Origin: Polaribacter sp. IC066
GTDB taxonomy: Bacteria > Bacteroidota > Bacteroidia > Flavobacteriales > Flavobacteriaceae
NCBI RefSeq assembly: GCF_007997085.1
Contig: NZ_VORR01000014.1
Span: 28,266 to 92,265 of the forward strand
Reading direction: 5' to 3'
DNA: 64,000 nt
How positions within the stretch are numbered: position 1 is the stretch's first letter; every line of letters starts with the position of its first letter. The notes beneath the pieces were generated by a model. That model was not told the origin of the DNA. It did no database searches and saw nothing but the letters and a program-made list of their open reading frames with translations. Positions 15,776 through 24,937 of this stretch are shown here, piece after piece. The translations under genes were made by a program, and so were the position numbers.

Positions 15776-17050
15776 ATGAAACTTTGGGATAAAGGATTTT
15801 CAATAGACAAACAGATAGAAAAATTCACCGTTGGTAACGACAGAGAAATTGATATGCATATTGCAAAATATGATGTACAAGCATCTTTGGCGCACGCAAT
15901 AATGTTAGAGTCTATTGGTATTATTACTGCTGATGAATTGAAAGACTTAAAAAGAGGTTTGAAAGAATTAGCCACTGATATCGAAAAGGGTACGTTTATT
16001 ATTGAAGCCTCTTTTGAAGATGTCCATTCTAAAATTGAATGGGAATTGACCGATAAATTAGGAGAAGTTGGTAAGAAAATTCATACGGCTCGCTCTAGAA
16101 ATGATCAAGTTTTAGTGGCTTTGCAATTATATTATAAAGAGAATTTAGCAATTATTAACGATAAAACGAAAACACTTTTTGATACGCTTTTAGGATTAGC
16201 CGAAACACACAAAACAAGTTTATTACCTGGTTATACGCATTTGCAAGTTGCAATGCCATCCTCATTTGGCTTATGGTTTTCGGCGTATGCAGAATTACTA
16301 ATTGACGATGTATATATGCTCAATGCGGTTTCTAAAGTGGTAGACCAAAATCCTTTGGGTTCAGCTGCAGGTTATGGTAGTTCTTTTCCTATTGATAGAG
16401 AATTAACGACTAAAGAATTAAATTTTGCTACTTTAAAATACAATGTAGTTGCGGCACAATTAAGTAGAGGAAAAAGTGAGCGCTCTATTGCCTCTGCTTT
16501 AGGCGGATTGTGCAATACCATGTCTCGTTTTGCCATGGATGTTTGTTTGTATATGAGTCAGAATTTTAATTTTATTTCTTTTCCTGATGAATTAACAACC
16601 GGAAGTAGCATTATGCCACACAAGAAAAATCCTGATGTTTTTGAATTGATCCGTGGAAAATGCAATAAAATTCAGGCTTTACACACAGAAATGGTCATGA
16701 TTACCAACAATTTACCAACGGGTTATCACAGAGATTATCAACTATTAAAGGAAAATATTATCAATGCTTTTGAAGATGTAAAAGATATTTTAGACATTTT
16801 CAATTACTCCATCCAACAGGTAATTGTAAAAGATATTGATTTGAATGATGAGAAATATCAATACTTATTTACAGTAGATAGCATCAATAATTTAGTGGTA
16901 GAAGGGATGTCTTTTAGAGAAGCCTATCAAAAAATTGGCGGACAAGTTCAGGATGGATCTTACAAACCAGATTTAGGAAAACAACACTCTCATGTGGGTA
17001 GTATTCATAATTTAAGTTTGGATAAGATTCGTGAGAAATATCCCAAATAA
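15776..17050 (+). CDS. argH: Argininosuccinate lyase
   Basis: 424 residues, slightly short of the usual 450-470. It splits argininosuccinate to arginine and fumarate. Fumarase/lyase superfamily signatures: TARSRNDQVLVAL (about 102-114), PGYTHLQVAMP, and the flexible loop TGSSIMPHKKNPDVFEL carrying the catalytic serine. It is the last gene of the arginine operon, after an inverted repeat, and is followed by the convergent carotenoid gene crtY at 107 bases. Confidence 0.95.
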   Translation: MKLWDKGFSIDKQIEKFTVGNDREIDMHIAKYDVQASLAHAIMLESIGIITADELKDLKRGLKELATDIEKGTFIIEASFEDVHSKIEWELTDKLGEVGKKIHTARSRNDQVLVALQLYYKENLAIINDKTKTLFDTLLGLAETHKTSLLPGYTHLQVAMPSSFGLWFSAYAELLIDDVYMLNAVSKVVDQNPLGSAAGYGSSFPIDRELTTKELNFATLKYNVVAAQLSRGKSERSIASALGGLCNTMSRFAMDVCLYMSQNFNFISFPDELTTGSSIMPHKKNPDVFELIRGKCNKIQALHTEMVMITNNLPTGYHRDYQLLKENIINAFEDVKDILDIFNYSIQQVIVKDIDLNDEKYQYLFTVDSINNLVVEGMSFREAYQKIGGQVQDGSYKPDLGKQHSHVGSIHNLSLDKIREKYPK

Positions 17051-17157
17051 TAGTATTCGAAAAACTTACATAGAGAATAATAGAATTAGTTCAGATTTAT
17101 AAACGAAATTTTACGTTTTACTTTTGATAAAAAAAAGAAAACCATCTAAAATAGCTA

Positions 17158-18297
17158 TTAGAAAATTCTTTTGAATACAGCTCTAATAAAATTTTTGGGT
17201 GGCATTTTTAGCATGACTTGCAAATCCTCATAAAAGAGTGTCTCCTCATCTAAAAATTTAAATATCTTTTGCACGGGAGTACGCTTAAATAACTGGGAAA
17301 AAATAGAAGAACCTAAATGATTTTTTTCATGTAAAATATCTAATAATAATAAATCATAATACCAAAATTTACTGACTTTATGAAATTCGACTAAAGGTAG
17401 ATTTTGTTTTAGGAAGTTCACAAGTTTGGTGGTTTTCTTTGTGGTGTTGTTAAAAGTAAACCCCGTACTTGCTTTAGACCAACCGCCCGCCGTACCAATA
17501 TGAATAATATTTTCTGAATTTTGTTCCCAAAACTTATAGCAAGTCATCGGTATGGAACCTTGTTCTTTTTCTAAAATTTCGTACTCGGTAATGTTTTTAT
17601 TTTCTAAATATTTTTCGATTTCTGTTTTATAGATATCATACGCTAAAACATCTTGTGAAAACAAGGTATATTCAAACAAAGCCTCATTTTTACTAGTTGG
17701 CAAAATATACATAAAACGAGTATTTCCTCGCTGCTCAACTGTAAAATCCATAAAAGTAGCTGCGGTATTATCAAAAGAATCTTCTTTCGTTTTTATAAAA
17801 AAACCAACAAAATGTTGCTGTAGAACAGGGAATTCAATTTGCTTTTTATAGGCATCCGTAAAAAGAATACTATTGATGAGCGTTTTCGTTTTAAAAACTT
17901 GATTTTCTGCTATTACTTCTGCCTCATTATCCAGCTGATGAATACTAATAACTGTATCTTTCTGAAAACTAATATTTTGTTTACGCTTTAATTGATTCCA
18001 GATTTTCAAGTAAAAATCTTTACTTCGAATCATTTTATATTTATAGGGTACAATATTTTCTTTCGCTTTATAAGAATCGCTTTTAAAGATAATTTTGTCC
18101 CATGAAGCACTTAAAATAGTGTCCCATTCACCATTTTCTTTCTCCCAATAACACCAAGTTCTATCATTGGTATCTTTCTTTTCTTTCTCTAAAATTAAAA
18201 TGGTTTTATCATCAAAAAAAGTATCTTTAGACATTCTATAAGCCATCATTAACCCAGATGCACCTCCGCCAACAATTATGTAGTCGTAATAATTCAT
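17158..18297 (-). CDS. crtY: Lycopene beta-cyclase, CrtY type
   Basis: 379 residues, FAD-dependent lycopene cyclase of the CrtY/CrtL kind, converting lycopene to beta-carotene at the membrane. Visible: N-terminal dinucleotide motif YIIVGGGASGLMMAYRM (5-21), DRTWCYWE (about 45-52), and a central HIGTAGGWSKASTGFTF. Flavobacteria use this bacterial cyclase rather than the heterodimeric type. It is the last gene of the carotenoid run, 141 bases after crtZ, so it may have some separate transcription. Confidence 0.92.
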   Translation of the reverse strand: MNYYDYIIVGGGASGLMMAYRMSKDTFFDDKTILILEKEKKDTNDRTWCYWEKENGEWDTILSASWDKIIFKSDSYKAKENIVPYKYKMIRSKDFYLKIWNQLKRKQNISFQKDTVISIHQLDNEAEVIAENQVFKTKTLINSILFTDAYKKQIEFPVLQQHFVGFFIKTKEDSFDNTAATFMDFTVEQRGNTRFMYILPTSKNEALFEYTLFSQDVLAYDIYKTEIEKYLENKNITEYEILEKEQGSIPMTCYKFWEQNSENIIHIGTAGGWSKASTGFTFNNTTKKTTKLVNFLKQNLPLVEFHKVSKFWYYDLLLLDILHEKNHLGSSIFSQLFKRTPVQKIFKFLDEETLFYEDLQVMLKMPPKNFIRAVFKRIF

Positions 18298-18438
18298 ACA
18301 AGTTTTATTGAGGTAAATTTAGTCATAAATGAGAAAACATGGCAGTTAAGTATCATTAACTTTGATTAACAGGTGTTAGATTAAAGTTCAATTGAAGACA
18401 AGTATTATATTAAAATAGAACATAAAACCTTTAGAAGC

Positions 18439-18882
18439 TTAAATTTTTGGTTTTTGAAAATATTTTAGCGGCACAAATAACATTCCGAAACACTGGCTTT
18501 CTTCTTTGCCCATATTTTTATGATGAATTTTATGCGCTTTTCTCAACCCCTTTAAATACCTATTATTTGTATGTTTAAACCATTTAAATCGTTGATGAAT
18601 TAAAACATCATGAATTAAAAAATAGGCGATACCATAAAATAAAATACCTAGACCTATAGCCACTAAATAAGTGTTCCCTGCACCTCCTCCAAAATATAAA
18701 AGTAGCATGCTTGGTAAAGCAAAAATGACAAAAAAAGCATCATTTTTTTCAAAACCGTCGTATTTAGGTTGATGATGATCTTCATGCAAGAACCAACCAA
18801 AACCATGCATCACATATTTATGAGTACACCACGAAACACCTTCCATTGTTAAAAAAACACCTAAAGTTGTTAGAAAAAACAT
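18439..18882 (-). CDS. crtZ: Beta-carotene hydroxylase
   Basis: 147 residues, a membrane diiron hydroxylase of the fatty acid hydroxylase superfamily. It adds 3-OH groups to beta-carotene rings, giving zeaxanthin. The histidine clusters are THKYVMHG, HEDHHQ, HQRFK and HKIHHKN, with hydrophobic segments between. It starts 2 bases after crtB. With crtI, crtB and crtY this predicts zeaxanthin as the end product. No ketolase or 2,2'-hydroxylase is seen here. Confidence 0.93.
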   Translation of the reverse strand: MFFLTTLGVFLTMEGVSWCTHKYVMHGFGWFLHEDHHQPKYDGFEKNDAFFVIFALPSMLLLYFGGGAGNTYLVAIGLGILFYGIAYFLIHDVLIHQRFKWFKHTNNRYLKGLRKAHKIHHKNMGKEESQCFGMLFVPLKYFQKPKI

Positions 18883-18884
18883 AC

Positions 18885-19727
18885 TTATATAATATTCAAT
18901 TTATATTTCACATAACTTCTTGCCAACAAATTAATTTTCATTGGATCGGAAATTCTAATTCTTGTATCCATAATTCTTTCCGATGGCACATTACTCAACT
19001 TTTTAAGCAGCCTTCTATAATATCTATAGGCCATATAAACACCAAATTTTGCTTCAACAGGTAATTTTAAAATCCCATTTTTGTAAGCATAATCAAAATC
19101 GGCTTCTATTTCATCTATAATTATTTGTTTCGATTCTTGCGTTAATTTGCCCAAATCGATATTCGGAAAATAAGAACGATTTAACACTTCATAATCGTCT
19201 TTTAAATCTCTTAAAAAATTAACTTTTTGAAAAGCAGATCCCAAACGCATTGCTGCATCTTTTAACTCGTCGAACATTGCATCATCTCCGTTTACAAACA
19301 CTTTTAAGCACATTAACCCTACAACATCTGCAGAACCATAAATGTATTCATCATATTCTTCTTTCGTAGAATATTCCGTTTTGTGCAAATCTGCTTTCAT
19401 ACTTTTTAAGAAAGCTTGCACCATGTGGTCTGGAATTTTATACCTTTTAACTGTCTGTTGAAAAGAATTTAAAATAGGGTTTAAGCTAATTCCATGTTTC
19501 GTTGCAAAATAATAATCCCGCTCAAAGTGCGTCATTAATTCTTCTTTATCATACTCATGAAAAGTATCTACAATTTCATCTGCAAAACGCACAAAACCGT
19601 AAATATTATAAATATCAGTCCTTATTTTTGGCGATAAAGTATTCACAGCCATAGAAAAAGAGGTACTATATCTTTTAGTAACCAATTCACTGCAACTATT
19701 ACAAACGCTATCGAATAATTCTTTCAT
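18885..19727 (-). CDS. crtB: Phytoene synthase
   Basis: 280 residues of the squalene/phytoene synthase family. It condenses two geranylgeranyl diphosphates to phytoene. The two Asp-rich metal sites are visible as RFADEIVD (about 48-55) and FLRDLKDDYEVLN (about 176-188). It lies 4 bases after crtI. The prenyl diphosphate synthase supplying the substrate (crtE) is not in this window. Confidence 0.94.
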   Translation of the reverse strand: MKELFDSVCNSCSELVTKRYSTSFSMAVNTLSPKIRTDIYNIYGFVRFADEIVDTFHEYDKEELMTHFERDYYFATKHGISLNPILNSFQQTVKRYKIPDHMVQAFLKSMKADLHKTEYSTKEEYDEYIYGSADVVGLMCLKVFVNGDDAMFDELKDAAMRLGSAFQKVNFLRDLKDDYEVLNRSYFPNIDLGKLTQESKQIIIDEIEADFDYAYKNGILKLPVEAKFGVYMAYRYYRRLLKKLSNVPSERIMDTRIRISDPMKINLLARSYVKYKLNII

Positions 19728-19731
19728 ACTC

Positions 19732-21195
19732 TTACTGATTTTTAATAATTAACTCTGATGCTATTTTACCAGATATTAATGCTGGAGGAACTCCTGGACC
19801 GGGTACTGTTAATTGACCCGTAAAATACAAATTATTTACCAAACTACTTTTAATATTTGGTCTTAAAAAAGCAGTTTGTAAAAGAGTATTTGCCATACCA
19901 TATGCATTACCCTTGTAAGAATTATACTCGTCTTTAAAATCTTGTACACAAAAAGATCGCTTAAATAACACACTTGATTTAATTTCTTGGTTTGTTAATT
20001 TCTCAAACCTATCAATAATTTTATGAAAATAAGTTTCTCTTAATTCTTCTGTATCATTCAATCCGGGTGATAATGGTATCAAGAAAAAACCTGCTTCTTT
20101 GCCTTCTGGTGCCGAAGTTGCATCTGTCATAGAAGTAAAATTAGCATAAAACAAAGGATCTGTTGGCCACTGCGGATGATCGTATATTTCTTCTGCATGT
20201 GCATCAAAATCTGTATCAAAAAATAACGTATGATGACTTGCGTTTTTTATTTTTTTATCAAACCCAACATAAAATAACAGCGATGAAGGTGCAAAAGTTT
20301 TCTTATCCCAGTACTTTTCTGAATATTGTCTTAAACTTTGATCTATCAAGGTTTCTGTATGATGATAATCGGCGCCACTCAAAACTAATTCCGCATCAAT
20401 TTTTTCATGATCAAGCATCAACCCTGTTACATTTTTATTTGCATCTGTTAAGATTTCTGTAACGTTGGCATTTGTTCTAAACTGAACACCTAAACTTTCT
20501 GCTAAAGTAACCATCCCTTCAACTACTTTATACATACCACCTCTTGGGTGCCAAGTACCCAAACCAAAATCTGCGTAGTTCATAAAATTATAAAAAGCAG
20601 GTGTATTACTAGGTTTTGCACCTAAAAACAATACAGGAAACTCTAAAATTTTAATTAATTTAGGACTCTTTATATTTTTTCGAACTTGCGTTCTAATGGT
20701 AGAAAAAAACTGTGTAACTCTTGCTATTGTTGTAGAATTGACTAATTCTAACGGCGAAATACCTGGTTTGTATACCAAATCTTTTATCGCTGTATCGTAA
20801 TTAGCTTTCGCAGAATCTAAAAAACTTTTTAAATGTGCACTACTCCCTTTTTCTTCTTCTTCAAAAAGTTGATAAATCTCTTCTAGCCTATCAGAAATTT
20901 TTACAGAATCGTTGTTTCCAAAATAAACTTCGTAACCAGGACTTAATTTATCTAAAGTGTAATAGTCTGATGGTTTTTTACCAAAATCACCAAAAAAACG
21001 TTCAAAGACATCTGGCATCCAATACCAAGATGGTCCTAAATCGAATGTAAAACCATCTTTACTATATTGTCTTGCTCTGCCTCCTAAAGTATCATTTTTC
21101 TCTAAAACTGTTACATTATAACCTGCTTTTGCTAAATAGCAAGATGCAGATAATGATGAAAAGCCCGAACCGATTATGTATGCGTTTTTATTCAT
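19732..21195 (-). CDS. crtI: Phytoene desaturase
   Basis: 487 residues, CrtI-type FAD enzyme that desaturates phytoene to lycopene. N-terminal dinucleotide motif YIIGSGFSSLSASCYLAKAG (6-25) with ExGGRARQ further on, and the C-terminal bacterial carotenoid dehydrogenase signature FTGQLTVPGPGVPPALISG (about 460-478). It is the first structural gene after the MerR regulator, with its own predicted -7 element at 21213-21220. The ATG at 21195 fits a leader of about 12 nt. Confidence 0.95.
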   Translation of the reverse strand: MNKNAYIIGSGFSSLSASCYLAKAGYNVTVLEKNDTLGGRARQYSKDGFTFDLGPSWYWMPDVFERFFGDFGKKPSDYYTLDKLSPGYEVYFGNNDSVKISDRLEEIYQLFEEEEKGSSAHLKSFLDSAKANYDTAIKDLVYKPGISPLELVNSTTIARVTQFFSTIRTQVRKNIKSPKLIKILEFPVLFLGAKPSNTPAFYNFMNYADFGLGTWHPRGGMYKVVEGMVTLAESLGVQFRTNANVTEILTDANKNVTGLMLDHEKIDAELVLSGADYHHTETLIDQSLRQYSEKYWDKKTFAPSSLLFYVGFDKKIKNASHHTLFFDTDFDAHAEEIYDHPQWPTDPLFYANFTSMTDATSAPEGKEAGFFLIPLSPGLNDTEELRETYFHKIIDRFEKLTNQEIKSSVLFKRSFCVQDFKDEYNSYKGNAYGMANTLLQTAFLRPNIKSSLVNNLYFTGQLTVPGPGVPPALISGKIASELIIKNQ

Positions 21196-21212
21196 TGAAA
21201 AAATTTGTTGAA

Positions 21213-21220
21213 CAAAGATA
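21213..21220 (-). promoter_or_regulatory. Predicted -7 element of the crtI-crtB-crtZ operon
   Basis: TATCTTTG on the minus strand matches TAnnTTTG exactly and lies 18 bases before the crtI ATG. No convincing TTG is found at the usual distance, which would suit a promoter that needs relief or activation by a regulator such as the neighbouring MerR protein. Confidence 0.5.
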
Positions 21221-21257
21221 TAATTTTATTAAACAAGATGATGAAGTGATTTGATTT

Positions 21258-22151
21258 TTATAAGTCTTTTAACAAATCTGCCATGGAATCAAATAATGAA
21301 ATATTTTCATTTAATTGAAGGTGCTTTACTTTTTCCACCTTTCTACCAACGGCAATAAATTTATTTTTTGTACCCTCCATTACCTCATTTACTTCACGAA
21401 AATAGTCTTCTATTTTTTCATCATAAGGCTGAATTGTAAAAGACGATATAAAACAAATTTGTCGTTCGCTGTCTAAAAAGTAATTCAAATTATTAAGCGG
21501 TAAACTTTGCCCTAAATATATAGTATGAAATCCTCTTAAAACCAATTCGTAATTTAAATACAACAATCCTAATTCATGAATCTCGTTTTCTGGCAAAAAT
21601 AATACATACGTTTTATTGTTATCTGTAATACCGTATTGTAATTTTTCTGTGTTTGTTTGAATTTTCTGTGCAATTAAATTTGATATAAAATGCTCGTGCG
21701 CTGGCAGCAAAGTTTCTGTTTGCCACAGCAAACCAATTTGCTCTAAAAATGGTAAAAAAACATCCTTAAAAATTTCTCTAAAAGTTTTTTTCTGTAATAA
21801 AGTGTTATACGTGTTGTTAAAGATGATTTTATCAAACTGAAACATTGCTACTTTAAACGAATTTATTGCTTCGTCATTTACCCCAATATTAAAGGCTAGC
21901 TCTCTTGATTTCAGCGTAATATCATCATCTGACATTGCGGCAATTTTAGATATTTTAAATCCGTTTTTGTTTAACAAAACAATATTTAATAGTTTTGTTA
22001 AATTCTCTGGCGTGTAGTATCGAATATTTGTTTCTGTCCTTTTTGGCTCTAATAGATTATACCGCTTTTCCCAAATTCTAATGGTATGTGCCTTTATTCC
22101 AGATATATTCTCAAGGTCTTTAATAGTAAAATCTTGCTTAATATTGTTCAA
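21258..22151 (-). CDS. MerR family regulator with B12-binding-like domain (CarH/LitR-like)
   Basis: A 297-residue regulator. I take the TTG at 22151 (MNNIKQDFTIKDLENIS) as start, because the longer frame begins inside the predicted promoter at 22173-22180. Residues about 8-75 are a MerR helix-turn-helix (SGIKAHTIRIWEKRYNLL). The rest resembles CarH: W143 and E153-H154 form the Wx9EH pattern of the cobalamin cap, and H192 in NEIHELG aligns with the cobalt-ligand histidine. The later S-x-L and GG motifs are only partly kept (SFT, VGR). It precedes crtI in the same direction and probably controls carotenoid synthesis, possibly in response to light through adenosylcobalamin. Confidence 0.85.
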   Translation of the reverse strand: MNNIKQDFTIKDLENISGIKAHTIRIWEKRYNLLEPKRTETNIRYYTPENLTKLLNIVLLNKNGFKISKIAAMSDDDITLKSRELAFNIGVNDEAINSFKVAMFQFDKIIFNNTYNTLLQKKTFREIFKDVFLPFLEQIGLLWQTETLLPAHEHFISNLIAQKIQTNTEKLQYGITDNNKTYVLFLPENEIHELGLLYLNYELVLRGFHTIYLGQSLPLNNLNYFLDSERQICFISSFTIQPYDEKIEDYFREVNEVMEGTKNKFIAVGRKVEKVKHLQLNENISLFDSMADLLKDL

Positions 22152-22172
22152 TGCAATTCGTTTTATATTCAA

Positions 22173-22180
22173 CAAAGCTA
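22173..22180 (-). promoter_or_regulatory. Predicted -7 element of the merR gene
   Basis: TAGCTTTG on the minus strand matches TAnnTTTG and lies 21 bases before the TTG start at 22151. Its presence argues against the earlier TTG at 22175, which falls inside it. Confidence 0.45.
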
Positions 22181-22212
22181 GTAATATTATTTAAATAAAA
22201 AATTAATTATAG

Positions 22213-22229
22213 AAAAATGTAACATTTTT
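22213..22229. promoter_or_regulatory. Candidate operator palindrome
   Basis: aaaaatgt-a-acattttt is a perfect 8+1+8 inverted repeat in the divergent gap between the MerR gene and the ECF sigma gene. It sits about 33 bases upstream of the merR -7 element and 41 bases before the sigma GTG start. It could bind the MerR dimer or a regulator of the sigma gene. AT-rich DNA gives such repeats by chance at a modest rate. Confidence 0.4.
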
Positions 22230-22269
22230 AACTTTTTAACTACTAATAAACTAAAAGAATCAATTAAAG

Positions 22270-22764
22270 GTGCAACGAGATTTAGAGACTAAATTTTTAT
22301 CAGACTTTGAACAAAATCAAAATATAGCGCACAAAATTTGTAGAATATACACTACAAATCAAGATGCGCACAAAGATTTGTTTCAAGAAATCACTATTCA
22401 ACTTTGGAAAAATTATTCAAAGTTTAGAGGAGATTCGAAATTTAGTACCTGGATGTACAGAGTTGCTCTAAATACGGCAATATCTTTATATAGAAAATCT
22501 ACAAGAGCTGTTAAAACGCAAGATATTAGTGATGTTGCTTTTAAAATAAAAGCATCTGATTATGATGATACCGAAGAAAAACAGTTGAGTGCTTTGTACA
22601 ATGCAATACACCAATTAAATGATATTGAAAAGGCCTTAATTTTTTTGTATTTAGAAGACAAACCCTATAAAGAAATATCAGAAACATTGGGTATCTCTTC
22701 TGTAAATGCAAGAGTAAAAATGAACAGAGCAAAAGAAAAATTAAAAAATATTTTAAACCCATAA
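22270..22764 (+). CDS. ECF RNA polymerase sigma factor
   Basis: 164 residues starting at GTG. Region 2 is visible as DLFQEITIQLWKNYSKFRGDSKFSTWMYRVALNTA (about 39-73) and region 4 as IEKALIFLYLEDKPYKEISETLGISSVNARVKMNRAKEKLK (about 118-158). It is divergent from the carotenoid regulator and followed after 2 bases by a four-helix membrane protein, which suggests a sigma/anti-sigma pair, though the partner lacks a recognisable anti-sigma motif. Signal and target promoters are unknown. Confidence 0.92.
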   Translation: MQRDLETKFLSDFEQNQNIAHKICRIYTTNQDAHKDLFQEITIQLWKNYSKFRGDSKFSTWMYRVALNTAISLYRKSTRAVKTQDISDVAFKIKASDYDDTEEKQLSALYNAIHQLNDIEKALIFLYLEDKPYKEISETLGISSVNARVKMNRAKEKLKNILNP

Positions 22765-22766
22765 CT

Positions 22767-23411
22767 ATGGATTTATTAGAAAATTATAAAAAAGTTTGGG
22801 ACAATCAGCCCGAAGAAACTCATAAACTTTCTGCTGTTGATATATACAAAATGGCGCATTCTAAATCGTCATCTATTGTAAAATGGATTTTTATTGTTGG
22901 TGTTTTAGAACTTGCTTTTTGGTTAAGCATAAATCTATTAGTACCAGATAGTTTTTATAAAATATACAGCGATTTAAATTTAGAAAAGCAGGTGAGCTTT
23001 TTTATGATTTTGCACTATATAATCATTATTGTTTTTTTGTATTTCTTTTATGCTAGCTTTAAAAAAATATCAATTATTGAGAATACGAAAAGCTTAATAC
23101 AACGAATTTTAAATATTAGAAATACTGTAAAATTTTATGTGTATTACAATCTTGCCATTGTATTTCTCTCTAGTTTGGCGCTTAATATTGTTTTAATGAG
23201 TGATTCTGATAAACTGATGAAGGTGATGAATCCAGAAAACTTATCGATAGACATTAATCAATTAATAACAATTACCATTATAAGTCAAATAATTGCAATC
23301 ATAATTTTTATGGTGCTACTTTGGTTTTTTTACAAATTAATTTACGGTATTTTACTAAAAAAATTAAATAGAAATTATAAAGAATTGTCCAAATTAGAAA
23401 GCGCTACCTAA
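22767..23411 (+). CDS. Four-helix membrane protein, partner of the ECF sigma factor
   Basis: 214 residues: a cytoplasmic N-terminus of about 35 residues (MDLLENYKKVWDNQPEETHKLS) and four hydrophobic segments near 37-57, 77-97, 122-143 and 166-190, with a basic tail. No zinc-finger anti-sigma motif is present, but the short N-terminal helix plus membrane part and the 2-base spacing to the sigma gene make a membrane-bound anti-sigma role plausible. I do not recognise the family with certainty. Confidence 0.75.
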   Translation: MDLLENYKKVWDNQPEETHKLSAVDIYKMAHSKSSSIVKWIFIVGVLELAFWLSINLLVPDSFYKIYSDLNLEKQVSFFMILHYIIIIVFLYFFYASFKKISIIENTKSLIQRILNIRNTVKFYVYYNLAIVFLSSLALNIVLMSDSDKLMKVMNPENLSIDINQLITITIISQIIAIIIFMVLLWFFYKLIYGILLKKLNRNYKELSKLESAT

Positions 23412-23421
23412 AGTAAACGTT

Positions 23422-23904
23422 ATGAAAAAAACAATACTCTTTTTATTTTTAAGTTTCTCACTTATTTCTTTTTCTCAACAACGAAACAACTTTTGGGAAA
23501 ACGTGCAATTTGGTGGTGGATTTTCAGTTGGTTTCGGAAACCAAACCACTATCGGAATATCACCAAGTGCCATTTATAATTTTGATAATGGTTTTGCTTT
23601 GGGTGCAGGTGTCAATTATTTATATTCAGAAATTAACGACTTTACAACACAGGTATATGGTACCAGTTTAATCTCTTTATATCAAACGAATTTCGGAATT
23701 CAGTTTTCAGGCGAATTTGATTATAATTTTGCAAAACAACAAGACCCATTTGGTTCTATAAACACAAATTTCCCTGCACTCCATCTAGGGATCGCGTATA
23801 ACCAAGGTAGATTTGCAGTAGGTATTCGTTACGATGTTTTATATGATGAAAATAAAAGTATTTTTGCTTCACCTTTTTCACCTGTTATCCGTTTTTACTT
23901 CTAA
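23422..23904 (+). CDS. Small outer-membrane beta-barrel-like protein
   Basis: 160 residues with a signal peptide (MKKTILFLFLSFSLISFSQ) and alternating hydrophobic/polar strands ending in an aromatic residue (PVIRFYF), which fits an outer-membrane beta-barrel. Relatives are sometimes labelled alpha-ketoglutarate decarboxylase in databases; nothing in the sequence supports an enzyme. It follows the sigma factor and membrane partner within 10 bases and may be in the same operon. Its stop overlaps the convergent threonine aldolase stop. Confidence 0.8.
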   Translation: MKKTILFLFLSFSLISFSQQRNNFWENVQFGGGFSVGFGNQTTIGISPSAIYNFDNGFALGAGVNYLYSEINDFTTQVYGTSLISLYQTNFGIQFSGEFDYNFAKQQDPFGSINTNFPALHLGIAYNQGRFAVGIRYDVLYDENKSIFASPFSPVIRFYF

Positions 23905-24920
23905 AAATTTTTAAGTTCTTTTAAGAGAATTTCATGCATTTCATTTGTATAATCTAAATGCGTAACAATTCTAATTCTCCCCTCGCCCATCGGTGTTAAA
24001 AGAATATTTTTTTCTTTCATTTTTTTGATAAAATTGTCTGCACCTATTTTTTCATCCACATAAAAAATGATAATATTCGTTTCAATAGGTGCTACTTTGG
24101 TAACGTAAGAAAGTGTGTTTAAAAGAACACCTATTTCTTTTGCTTTTTGATGATCTTCTGCTAATCGGTCTACATGATAATCGAGCGCATAAATACCTGC
24201 TGCCGCTAAAAAACCAGCTTGTCTCATAGCGCCACCAAACAACTTTCTAATTCTTAATGCTTTTGCAATATGTTCTTTAGAACCTAATAAAACAGAGCCA
24301 ATTGGCGCCCCTAAACCTTTGGACAAACAGATAGAAATGGTATCAAATAATTGCCCATATTGTTTTGCCGACTCATTTTTTGCCACAAATGCATTAAACA
24401 AACGCGCGCCGTCTAAATGGAACGCTAAATTATTTTCTTTGGCAACCTTCTGAACCTTCTCTAGTTCCGTAAAATCCCAACAAGCACCTCCTCCTTTATT
24501 TGTGGTATTTTCAACACAAACCAATCTTGAATACGGAACGTGAATATCCGATCTACCAGCAACAGCTTCTTGCAATTGCGCAGCAGTAAACATCCCTCTA
24601 TCTCCATCAATTAGTTTGCAGGTTACTCCAGAGTTAAAGGCGGCTCCGCCACCTTCGTAATTGTAAACATGCGCATATTTATCACAAATTAATTTATCGC
24701 CAGGTTGTGTATGTAACTTTATAGCTGTTTGATTTGCCATGGTTCCTGATGGAAAAAAAAGTGCATCTTCCATGCCGAATAATTTTGCCGCTTTCTCTTG
24801 CAATTCATTAACCGTCGGATCACTTTTAAAAACGTCATCGCCAACTTTTGCATGCATCATTACTTCCAACATTTGTGGCGTTGGTTTGGTTACTGTATCT
24901 GATATTAAGTCTATAATCAT
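23901..24920 (-). CDS. ltaE: Low-specificity L-threonine aldolase
   Basis: 339 residues, PLP fold type I. It cleaves L-threonine or L-allo-threonine to glycine and acetaldehyde. Visible: DLISDTVTKPTPQML at the N-terminus, DDVFKSDPTVNELQ, FFPSGTMANQTAIKLH, HLDGARLFNA and the PLP lysine in SICLSKGLGAPIGSVLLGS. The gene is convergent with the beta-barrel gene (4-base overlap of ends). A 128-base hairpin element sits directly upstream of it. Confidence 0.93.
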   Translation of the reverse strand: MIIDLISDTVTKPTPQMLEVMMHAKVGDDVFKSDPTVNELQEKAAKLFGMEDALFFPSGTMANQTAIKLHTQPGDKLICDKYAHVYNYEGGGAAFNSGVTCKLIDGDRGMFTAAQLQEAVAGRSDIHVPYSRLVCVENTTNKGGGACWDFTELEKVQKVAKENNLAFHLDGARLFNAFVAKNESAKQYGQLFDTISICLSKGLGAPIGSVLLGSKEHIAKALRIRKLFGGAMRQAGFLAAAGIYALDYHVDRLAEDHQKAKEIGVLLNTLSYVTKVAPIETNIIIFYVDEKIGADNFIKKMKEKNILLTPMGEGRIRIVTHLDYTNEMHEILLKELKNF

Positions 24921-24937
24921 AATTTTTATCTATACTA

